Shown: one piece after another, positions 40,701 through 52,700 of the stretch | How the letters are laid out: every line of letters starts with the position of its first letter | How positions within the stretch are numbered: the stretch's first letter is position 1 | DNA from: Elephas maximus indicus | Lineage: Eukaryota > Chordata > Mammalia > Proboscidea > Elephantidae | NCBI RefSeq assembly: GCF_024166365.1 | Contig: NC_064831.1 | Coordinates: forward strand, 48,113,768-48,177,767 | DNA: 64,000 nt | Direction of reading: 5' to 3' | Notes under the pieces: model-generated | What the model was told of the DNA's origin: nothing | Databases searched by the model: none | The model's input: only the letters and a program-made list of their open reading frames with translations | Made by a program: the position numbers and the translations under genes

Positions 40701-43700
40701 CCCCTTTTTTCCTTTTCCATTCTCTAATACTTCGCACAGCAACTCAGGGCTTGGGGGTCATATAAAAATACTCAGACCTCCCAAACATCTTTGGCCCCCA
40801 AAACCAAAGGTGACCCTGAATTATTCTCCTAGATTCTGAAAAAAGAATGCTCCTTGCTCTACACTGTAAGAGTTTCATTTGCGTCTCCCTTTGAAATCTC
40901 TGCCAGAGCTATTAGCTAGAACTTCTAGAAGATTCGATGACGTTGTATACGGTGCCAAAGATGTGCATGAGAAAGGGAAAGATAGGACAATGTTCAATGT
41001 TCCAACCAAAGCACGAAGTACTACATCTATTTCCCTTTCCAAGACATACAACAGCCCGGCATGGTTTCAATTACGACCGTGACGTTAATTGTACTGCTGT
41101 CTTCATAGCGTCTTCTATATAGCTTCTTGTGCAAAGAACAGTGGGAAAGAATGGCATTAAAAGACCATATAAGATAATACTCCTGGAAAAATGGTGAGTC
41201 ACAGTTCTAAAAAATAAACAAGCAAATATAACAAAGCATTAATTTCCGTAAGCAGAATGGACATCCATAACAAGGGCAGGTTATTAATACGCTGTGTGCT
41301 TTGCTTTGCTTATTTTAATCATGAGAATTCCACGACTTGAGAACTCAACTCCTGGTAACGGAGCTGAAATCCTATCAACCTGTTCAAATAAGCATTTGCA
41401 GGGAGGCTGTTAAAGATATGTCAACAACATGAGCTCAGGTTTTTTTCTTTCCAGTAATGGAAAACACACATTGCTCAGGTCCATGTTTTGTGTGTCTTTA
41501 AGAGAACTGGTTCAAATGAAAATAAATATGAGGCGTTAGGAGATACACTCACCGGGATGATCTGCCCACACACCCCGATGGGTTCGTGTCGTGTGAAGGT
41601 GAAGTAGTCTCCGTCTGAAAGAAACGAGCACAGTCACTTCCAGAGAGCTTAGAGTAGAAGGAAAAAACAGGGAGAACATTGGTAGCAACAAAAACACAAA
41701 GTTGACAAACATCCCACTCAACGGTGCCTGAAAGCTAGTAGAAGAGTTACCACTGTAACTCTGGGGTTCTCTGGGATATGGTTCCCAGAAACCCAAACAG
41801 TGCTGAGGAAGGCCTCTAAGGCAGAAATGGAGGACAAATTCAATGCTAGAAATTCTCTGGGGAGAAGAAAGCTGGAAACTGGAAAAGATTAAACATTAAA
41901 ATGATACAAGTATCTGTTCCTCCATCACCAACCCTTTGACCACTGGGTTAACATTTGTCTTCTCTCTAGAAACCAATCTCCCCAGAGAAAGTGAAGACCC
42001 TCGGCTAGGATTCAGGAGAGCACTACTGTTAGGGGTGGAGATAAAGACGGGGCAGGACGGGTGTGAGCAGGGTGGGGAAGAGAAATGACGTCAATTGTTT
42101 AGATGGTACATCACTGTCTCTCAACACATCTGAATTACTAGCCTTTGTCACACAGAGCTTTTAATTAAATTCAAAATTATACAGTTTTAAATTGCTAAAT
42201 TAAAGGTCTCTTCCTCACTCTGACCTCTAATCTTCAGCCCTTCTTCCCAGAATTAACTGTTATCTGTTGCTGGTCTATCTTTTCAGAAAACATATTCTTC
42301 ACATGCAAGTATACGTAGTATCCTTTTTCTTTCACACAAATGGAATCGTATGATTCACGCTATTTATTTATACTTTGGTTTACACTTTTTTTTTTTAAAT
42401 GACTGCACCTTATTTCACTGGCTCAATAAATTACGGAACTACTGTAAACGCTCCTGAGACACAGGGGCCATTTCCGGTTTAGGCTATTCTAAATAATGCC
42501 GCAGACACGATCTTTTACATATCTTTGTATATCTGTGGAATTCTGGGGTCAAGGTCCATGTGTATTACACATTTTGATAAATACTGCCAAATCACTTTTC
42601 AGAAAAAACTAGACAATTCCTAAGTCCCAACACAAGATGCTATTTTTTTCATACTCTTTTTAACACTGTGTTTTTCAAACATTTGAATTTCAGCCAGTCT
42701 GGCAGATAGAAAATGGCAGCTTATTTTCATTTGTTTAAGGATGTACGAGGTTCAGTATCTTTTCACGTCCACTCATCATTTTCAATTTTTCTTCTTCATA
42801 TATCCACTGCCTTTTCTTTTTAAGAGTTGTCAGGAATTTTTTTTGGTTTTTTTATTATGAAAATGCCAAATACACACAAAAGAGTACAGAGAACCCCATA
42901 TGCCCACCATCCAGATTCAACAGTTATCAAGATCTTGCTACACGTACTTCATCTAGGAACTTAAAGTTGTTTTTAAGCCTGAAGATCCATGAGTGGAACA
43001 CAGCTGAGTTTCCATTATTTTCTGTGACTCCGCTAGGGCAAGGGCACAAGAGAACAGAGAACAATGGTGCTTGGGACACTGCCAGGTCCCAGTAGCGGGC
43101 AGTGTCAGAGCCCCCCACAAAGGATGTGACAAGCGTCCTCCACCACCAGCCATCTCTGCACAGAGCCGCCTTGTCTCCGAGAAGCGCAGATGCAAACTCC
43201 GGGCTTCTGATTTACGGACTGCCTATAGGGTCGCTTTGAGTCGGAATCGACTCGACGGCACTGGATTTGGTTTAGGCCTTTTTACTTCACAATTTTAAGA
43301 GTTCTATGTATATCAAGGAAATCAGGCCTTTGTTACGTGTGTTGCAGAATTTTCTCCCAATTTGCTGTTTGTTTCCTGAGTTTGTTCTACGTATTTTTTA
43401 AACTGGAAAAAATTACGAAGTAGGAGGGTTCAGCGACTATAGGATGGGAATTACTTTAGAATTTATCTCCGTTATAACAAAAGTAACCAAAATATGGAAA
43501 GTGTCTATAGGATGACCACTGGATTAACTACTCTCGGTCTGTATGCAGACAACTCAAGAATCTTACGGATAGATACCATTCTCCACAACAGTGCAAGTTA
43601 CTGCTCTTCTCAACTTATAAATCTCCAGAGACGTAGAAACCTTTTTCATGAGGAACAACAACACTGATCAATAGGCAAGAGTTTCTTTTGCAAGGAAATC

Positions 43701-46700
43701 CTCCCCAACTAAACTCTGTAATGTGGCTAAGGTGATGGATTTAGGTGAATAATCACAGACCACAGACAGATACAGAGAATAATGTCAAGATGGAGTGCAA
43801 GTGGACTGAGGAAAAAATGGGGAAGCTGAGCTGAGAGAACACACAGGTGTTTTCTTTAACAGCACCTGTAGGAAAGCGGCCTGGTTCTCAGGAATGTCAC
43901 CGGCACCTACAGAAGCACCAAACAATGCTTCACACAGCGGGCTTCTCCTCTACGTCTGAACGCGCAGGAATTTACTCACGCTGCTCACGTGATATTGAAA
44001 GTTACTTGTAAGAAACGAAAGCAAGAAGATGAAATGTTGACAAAACCTTAAAAAGTTGACCTCATGAGGAATGGAACTGGATTCTGTGACTGTGTCCCAT
44101 GAGAAAATGCACTATGGGGGATGAAAACTTTCTTGGATAAACTGTTCACAGATCTGACAGACATTTAGCTAAAGGCTGGCAAAAGAAAAGGGACTGAACC
44201 CACGGTTAGCTTCTCTAAAAGGCAAATAAGGAAATAAAGGCCTATGGTGAGCACGGAGGGTCAGGTGAAAAAGAAGGGGCCCCAGACCTTGTGAGCTCAG
44301 TCCACATTCCCAGCTGGCCAATGAAAGATTACTCTGGACGCCCCTAGTCCAAGGCGGGGTGCCTGGCAAATATGAGAGTACGGCTTCCATAAGAAGCCCG
44401 GCTAAGGCTGAAAGCACCAAAGGTCCTTCGCAGCTACTATGACCCTTCTCCAATCCCACCAATCTTCCAGACCAGGGTTACCTGGAGTCCACTCACTCGT
44501 CCATTTTGCCATATTCAAATATCAGCTGCTTTATTATTTACTTATTACTTTTTGTTACATGAACTCACCTTTTAAAAATAGGTATGTAGCTACTTTTTAG
44601 CCTCAACCTAAGGAAAATCAATGAGATACCAAGTTTAATGGACTAGTAACAATTTCTTCTAATATTCATCATACCTAATAATTAAAATTAAAAACGTTCA
44701 TGAGTTTAATATGTAAAACCATCTTGCATGCTACTGGTCCTATACCAGACAAACTGTTGTGGAGTGGTGCTTTTCAAATGTACACATGTACAAAAAGCAC
44801 CTGAAGACAGGCTCTGAGTCAACAGGTCTGAGGTGCGGCCTGAGTTTCTGCACTTTGCAAGCTCTCAGATCCACAGATCACACTTTGAGCAGCCAGGGCC
44901 CAGGGGAAACGAGGGATAAAGGGGAGTCCACCGGCATCATGACGACCTAAGTTGTCTGACTTCATTTTTATTAATTTAGTTTTTGTATCTCTACTAATTT
45001 GTTTAGTTTTTGTATCTCTACTAATTTGCCTCAAAAAAAGTTTGAAGTATAGGAGAATCCAATCAGTGTTTTTAATAGTTTCAAAAGAGTAATAAGAACA
45101 AAAACGAAGTTTATTTCTATAGAACCTTACAAAGTATTTTTGTACTCTTACTGCGTATCATGGGAACCCTGGCAGGTGTAATGGTTAAGAGCTACAGCTG
45201 CTAACTAAAAGGTCAGCAGTTTGAATCTACCAGGCACTCCTTGGAAACTCTATGGGGCAGTTCTGCTCTGTCCTATAGGGTCGCTATGAGTTGGAATCAA
45301 CTCGACAGCAACGAGCTTGGTTTTTTTTTTTAATTGCATTTCACACTCATATTTGAAAAAAATATAGCAACTACGGTCATGTGTTGCTTAACGTCCACGA
45401 TCCATTCTGTGAAATAGGGCTTTATGCGATTTGGATGTGGTACAAACACCGTATTACAGGCAGTCCCCGGGTTACTAACGTCCACTTCCTTAAGGACAAG
45501 ACTGCCTGTTTCATTGAGATATTGAGTTAAATACACCTACCCGCACAACTGCTTTGTATACAACAGACATGAGATACACATGCTGCATGAAGGAAGCTGT
45601 TGCGTTTGCTACATCCAGTTCTGTCCACTGCGTCCAGTTCTCTTATTGGGATTTCTGAACTCTTAAAGGAGCACGGATGTGGATGCCGTCAGGCAACATT
45701 ATGCAGCACGTGGCTGTATTATCATCATCATTTTACACATGGAGAAAATGAGGTACAGAGAGGTTAAGTCCAAAGTGATGACCTGGTGAAGTTGTGGCTT
45801 CTGGACTATGACCTGGATGTTCAGACTTCAAGTTCACTGCCCGTAAAAACATGTTAAAGACATTTCTGTGGAGAAGATGTTGGATTCAGGTGGCTAATCA
45901 CAAACCACAGAATCAGAGTGTAATGTCAAGAAGGTATGGAAATACGACAAAAACAAAAAAAATGACTCAAAGGTATGACCTTTTTGTGAAGAAGGGTGAA
46001 AATGTTCTTTGAGGATTTGGCGCACAGGTACAAAGAACTCACACAAACTCAAGTATCTTAAGTTACAAAGGAAACACTACAGAGAGCAGCACTCCGCTCA
46101 GTGGGAGGGAGTGGCAGAACCTCCACAAAGGGTGTGAGGAGCATCCTCAATTGCCAGCCATCTCTGCACAGAGCCCAGGACCAAGCAGCTTGCTCCTTGC
46201 TGTCTATGCAGCGTGGACCCCAAGGAGTGACGGAGTATCCTCTCTCTACTTCATACTTAATCACACACAGTCAGCACACCTCCTTGCCTAGAAGAAAAGT
46301 TACAGCCCACTTTCTACCTTTTATGCTAATAACACTCTCTAAATAAGGCAGGAGAACTTAAAAGATTGTTTCCTTCATTTCTTCAGCTTTGTGTTATAAG
46401 TTCATCAGCTCCGTACAGAAAAAAAAAAACAAAAAATCTTCCACCCAAACTGAGAAACTCCCTTTTGGGATGCTATGATTTGTCTTCTTACCAAACACGA
46501 GGCATTACAGAGAAGGCTTAGACTCAGCAAGAACGAACTGCAGAAGATACCAGACAAATGATCCCAACACCATGGTCTGAGCCAATGGGTTAGAGCATGA
46601 CTGCGGAGGTGAAGAGATAACATACCCAACAGAAATATTATTAAACAGTTAGAGCAACTGCACTGAACTATCCTACCATCTCCCCAGCAGATCCCTGTGC

Positions 46701-49700
46701 ATTCTGACACTGAACAGGCCTCGCTGAGTACTTTACTGCTGTAATGATAAACTCCATAAACACCTATACAAACACTGAAACTTTCCATTGCTGTGAAGCG
46801 TAGGAACACTGTTCCAAGGAGTCTGCTGGTGGCTTCTAAGAAGCTGGATTACATGTTCCTGAGTCTGTCGTGAAGGTGCCTTCCTCTACTGCTAATCTGT
46901 TCTGTGATCTTGAAGAAGTCAGTTTACTGGACCTGCTTCTTTGTCCATAAAATGAGGAGAGTGAGGATCCTAAAGGTCCTTTTCAGACTTAACATCTCAT
47001 AGAGATGACATGTGAAGCGGATGTCACAGCCTCCTGTCACCACCAATTCAGGTCCTACTAACCCAACCCACTCTTCTCAGGTGAGCAGAGCACATGGCTC
47101 CTCACTATCATTCTGACTGAGCAGCAGGTTTCTCTCATGCCCACTTTCCACTGACACCAGACGAAACTGACTGAAGGCAAAAATCTTCAGACCTGGGTCA
47201 CTGCCTTTGTGCATTTTTAATCTACTCTTTTAACAGGGGAATTTAGAAGGGGGTGAAGTGGACAAATAATTACTTATAACCCGGGTAGTTTCTAAACCTT
47301 TTCCATATGCTAATATATCACAAGGGCTTTTTTTTTTTTTTTTGGCCAGAATTCAGCTTAAAGCACCAGCTACGTTTTCTCTGCTTACATATCGCAAAAT
47401 CAATAAAACTAACACTTGTTAGAGGGAAAAATCACCTCAATTAACCTCCATGTCTCCTTCTATAAAGTGAAAACAAGCTTTGATTCCTCCTCCATCACAG
47501 GGAGAGTACAGACATGAGAGGAGCGGACCTATGAACAGAACTCTGATATGGGTGAAAAATAATCAAAACAAGGAAAACTGTACTTCCCCTGCAGGGCTGC
47601 CATGAGAGTAGAGATCACACAACAGGAACAAAGAAACTGTTCAATAAATCACAGTCGTGATTATTCATCATCATAATTAGGGGCTGCAATAGCAGAAGGG
47701 TCAAAGCGTGGGATTTATGGTCAGAGGGAATGGCTCCTCTGGGTACCATGATGGGAAGTAATGGACAGTGTTGTAAAGGGAACGACATCAAGACCCCTGT
47801 GAATCATACTGTGATTGTCTAACTGTGCACTAACATCGGACTCTGGGCCTTGAGTGAGCTACAGCAGACAGGGGAGAGGCTCCCCATTTGGAAGGAGAAA
47901 CAGCTGTTGAGTGGATAGCTCAAAAATGGGCTTTTCTCCTCTTCTCAAATATTCTACTGAAGGCTACCCTTCACGGGGAGAAACAGAAAAGATACTTGCC
48001 TTCCCCAGTTCTTATTCAGTGTGTAGTCAAAGTACTCTTTATAAAAACCAATTTTTATCAAGGTGCCCATTTAATATAATTCAGTGATTGATCATTCCTT
48101 ATGGAAAAACTCAGGCCGAGGTCTGTATCTGGATATGCTTTCCCATCCACTAGCACGCTGGACTCACTTCCTTCCGCACTTTGCACAGACTATCACTGCC
48201 GGCCGGGATGCCCCTACCTCCATCTTCACTTACTTGCACTTCGAGTATCATCTTGTATATTCCAGCTCCTTTAGGAAGCCTTCCTAGAACCCTGGGCCCC
48301 ATTCCAACCTTCATACTGGTTGAGTCACTGTATCCCAACTGTGTGTTTACTTGTTTGCTTTCCTCAATATTCTATGAACATCTTAAGAGCGGGGACTCTT
48401 TCATGCTCACCTGTATATCCCCAGTGCCTGAAACACAGCCAAAACCAAAACCTGTTGCTGTTGAGTAGATTCTGACTCCTAGTGACCCTACAGCACAGGG
48501 TAGGACTGCACCATAGGGTTTCCAAGGGAACACCTGGTGGATTCAAACTACCAATCTTTTGGTTAGCAGCCATAACTCTGAACCACTGCACTACAAGGGC
48601 TAAAAAAATATCTGTTGAATGAATGAGTGAATAATGGAGGGGCTGAGGCTGATGTTCAGTAAAAAAAAAAAAAAGTAGAGGAGGTAAATCCCAAACTTAA
48701 ACTTTGGGTATCACAGGGAAATGCATGTCACACAATAAAGACCTCATGGTTCAAGGTTTCTTATATTCCAGGTTTCACTGCTGGGAAAGCCAAGTATGTG
48801 GAAACAAAGTCAGGCTGATGTTGAATTATGGAGTTACAAGTGATAAACACAAATGGACTAACCGAACACACTTAAGAATAAATAAATGAATAAATGTTAC
48901 CACCCACCCCCATTTCCCTGGCATGCCCCTGGCAGCCCCCTGCTTTACTCAGCTAAACTCACTAAGCACTGGACTAGCCCAAGGAGTTGTTGGCTGAAGT
49001 CTGGGTAGCCCACAGGCCAGCCCCAAGGTTTCTGAACTGGAGTGGAGATGAAACCTGGCTTCCAAGTGCAGCTCTGCCACCATCCTTCCCTCGTCTGCCT
49101 GAGGCAGCACAGTGAGGGCACTTACATCCCAAACCTCAGCCTCCTAGGAGGTCTGCCTACACACCTTGCCTCCTAGAGAGGCCCATGTCCTGATGCCCCT
49201 CTACACATACTTTGAGAATAATTAGGGAAACAAAAATTACTTAGTGTTTAAGAGGATTCCTCAGTTTTTCCCCTCACAGACTGAACATCAGTTTACGAGC
49301 AGAGGTCGGACAGCATTTTCGTGAAAGCACCCTCAAAGTAAGTCCTGTGTTTCTAACTCCTAGGTCAACATCCTCAAGGTCCCCAAAGAGCATCAGATGA
49401 AAAATCAGACTTAAAACCCAATCACCTCTACCCTAGATAAAACCACATGAAGGCATCACACATTTCAGGGGTGCCAATAAACTTATCTAACAGGGTCTTC
49501 TCTCCTGAGGAAGCAGAAGAAAACCAAGACATCGTCAGGTCAGACAGAGACCTCTGTGCACAGCCAGCCTCCTGTCTCGCCTTATTCCTAAAATAGCTGT
49601 AAATCTTTTGAACAGAGACTGAAAGGCCTGAAACATATTTGTTGTTCTGATAATGAAATGGCTGTGCGGTGGGAAGCAAAATAACTAAGCCTTTGATCTT

Positions 49701-52700
49701 ATTACTTTACCTTTCTTCACTGAGGTAGGAGAAAACAACTTAAAAAGGCTGACAGATTTCCTGACTTTAGATAAAGGCTTTCGTTCCTGAGTCACTCCAA
49801 TAGCCACGCTCATACCACATGATGACTGTGCCTCAACCCAGGCCGTCCCCAACACTGCAAGAGATGCTGGGGTTCTGTAATATTCTTAGAGCCGGGGTTG
49901 AACTAAGATTCTGACATTCTCTGAGAAGGTTCTTCTCTACCCTTGAATGTGGTGAACAAGGAAAACCTCCAGCTGATGGGAAAGAGAGCCTATTGGAACT
50001 CATTCTCTAAGGGCTAATACTCCACATGCCATCATCACCTGTGGAGGTAATCTCAAAAGTTTTGTCTCTGTCCTGTCCACTCTCCCTGCCATATCCTCCC
50101 TCGCCGCCGCAGGCCTAGATGAGGTATCGAACAGCCACTCAGCTTGGGCCTGGTGCCCGCACCCTCTCCTTGCCCCTCAAGGCAGAGGACCAGCAGCATA
50201 GGTATCACCTGGAAGTCAGTTAAGGATGCAGAATCTCAGGCCCTACCCCAGGCCGACTCAAGCAAAATGTGCACATGAAGATTACAGGTGATTCATACAC
50301 ACATTAAAGTTTGAGCAGCATGGCTCTGATCCACCTGCACTATCAGCCAGACCACCCCCTTTTCTGGTAAACGGATACTCCTGAGCCTGGCTGGAGAGGC
50401 CCTAACAGGGGTAACACAAGTACTCGGTACGACGCTCCACTCTTCCTAGTACACACTGTCCACAGGAAGCAGGCCGCTGTCCAGAGCAGACACAGCACAC
50501 GTCAGCATCCCCACCTACCAGCAAACGTGCATTCCTTCCCCGTGAGCGCTCCCCACTCCCCACATCCTCATCTCTTCTAGTAGGTCCCTTCTGCGATGAG
50601 AGCACTTCCTTCTGGTAGCAAAAGTAAATCCTCTAGTGAACCACTGAGAGCCTGGGCTCTAATGTCAAACTCGGAGCTCAAAAACATTATTTACTTTGTG
50701 AATAGCGAAAACTATTTAACTTCTTAGGCCTTGGTTCCCTTCTTCGTAAACGGGGATGTTGATAACAGTACCTTCCTCCTGGGGCTGTTGTGACGGCACT
50801 CAGTAGGTATTGGTCATCACCAGTATTGGACCTCAGCTCCAGGCTGCTCCACCAGCCACCTCAGCCTCAAAAAAGTCTCTCTCCTTTAGACCACCACCCC
50901 TGACAGCCATGCCAGGCAACTCAGAACCTAGCTGTAACTCTCTGGCAGAGACCTATGCTTTATGCCCTTGGTGTTGTCTCCTGACCTTCACCTTAAAAAA
51001 AAGGGGGGGGGGCTGCCAGAGTTGTTGTTTTTACAGGTTTTTAAAGTGATTCACGGTCATTACAGAAAATATAAGGAGCCCTGGTGATGGGTTAAAGTGA
51101 TCAACTGCTAACTGAAAGGTTGATGGTTCAAAACCACTAGCAGCTCTGTGGGAGGAAGGTGTAACAGTCAGCTTCTGTAGAGATTTACAGCCTGGGAAAC
51201 CCTATGGGGTTGCTGAGCTGGAATCGACTTGACAGCAGTGGGTTTGGTTTTGGTATAGGAAATATAGAAAAACATAAAAAAGAAATTAAAAATCATCCAT
51301 AATCTCACCACTAGAAGAAAACAACAATTGTAACATTTTAGGGTATTCCCTTCCAAGATGGTAGGTCTGATGATTCAGGAGGGCGAGGACTGAGTCTGCA
51401 TTTTTGTGGAATTTTTGCCAGCCTCCCCTCCGCTATCACCCCTCCACACCCCAGCACCTAACCATTCCAGTGCTAAGCATTTAGCAGATGGCAAATATCT
51501 ATCTGTCCACTGGCTAAGTGATGTATTGATGTAAGTGGCCTGCCCCTACACTTAGATGGGGAATGGCCCTAGAAATAGGGCCACGTCAGACTCAGTGACA
51601 TCATTTGGTTGTTCTCTGTGGAGCTCAGGATGTTGTAAGTGGGCCCAGATCTGCTTCCACATGACTGCTGGTGGTGGTGGTGGTGGTGAAGGTGCGTTTC
51701 TGGTGGAACCCCCCGTTCCCTCTGCAGCCCTTCGGACTTCACGTACCCACAGGGATGGTCATGCCGTGGACTTTATCAGCCCAGCCTGCATAATACCGGA
51801 GGGTTTTGATGACACCTTGCAGGTCCACGTAGAAAGCCTGCAGGAATGGTTTGCCGCCATTTAGGGACTCCATGGTCTGCGGGAAAAAAAAGGAAGAAGG
51901 ACACATTTTCAACAATTTCTGGAGCAGAAGAAAAAAGAAAGAAGGAGACTGTGAATGGTGAGGCACACCTGAGCAACTCTGGTTTCCTGAATAAAGTGGT
52001 TTTTAGTACTACCGGTCTGGTTTGGTTTCCAGCAAGACCACGGTGAGAATATACGTGCACGTTCCTGGGACTGTGTCCAGTAACCACTATCCAAACACAG
52101 GGACATCACGTTTATTTTACTGACAATAAAGCAACGTTCTGTGTGTCAAATCAGCTTCTGTTACGGCAATGGCCAGAGTTGAGTTGGGATCTTTTGGGGT
52201 CCACAGCGGTAATCTGAATCCATAAAGAGGAGCAGGACACGGGCTCTTTACACAATGGATGAGAATTAAAAAGGTCCTCCACAGCTGCCAAAAGCTCTGC
52301 TGAGAAATGGAATACCCACGGTGCAGAGCTAGTCTATTTGTTACCACCAAATAAACAAGACCTCCTCCAGGGAAGTGCATACTTCAGCAACTTAAAGGCT
52401 GGTTTTTAGTAAACATTTACTTTAACAACCATTATCTATTAAGAGTAAAGTACTGGTCCATTTAATGAAAACGGTGATATTAAACAGCTTTAGATTGTTG
52501 ATGCCATTATTTTAATGGCATGTTTCTAAGTCAGTTAAGTCTGTAACACACAGAATGACAAATGAATGTGCCAAAATGAAAAAGAATATTTTCGCTTGAG
52601 AGCTATTAGAAGTGTTACAAGTTTAACAAATGAAACAAACAAAAACATGTTACCTCATTTCCTTCTCCATAAGGGCATTTTACAACACATACTGGCTGAA

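Larger units (their letters stand above)
41615..51746 (-). other. ALDH1A2: Intron 4 of ALDH1A2
   Basis: 10.1 kb. Contains an antisense L1 interrupted by a composite segment (42230-43390), a MER5A-like relic (44760-44905), Tigger-like scraps (45378-45525), three AfroSINEs, an L2 split by one of them, MIRs and a 27-bp tandem duplication. About 46990-48100 and 48660-50180 show no clear element. Confidence 0.92.

Noticed and set aside
40363-40839. 158-residue plus-strand open frame in intron 5
   Set aside because: No recognisable motif, no splice or promoter context, and low-complexity wording; a chance frame.
46405-46809. 134-residue minus-strand open frame in intron 4
   Set aside because: Same strand as the gene, but no homology to ALDH and would insert unrelated sequence; no support.
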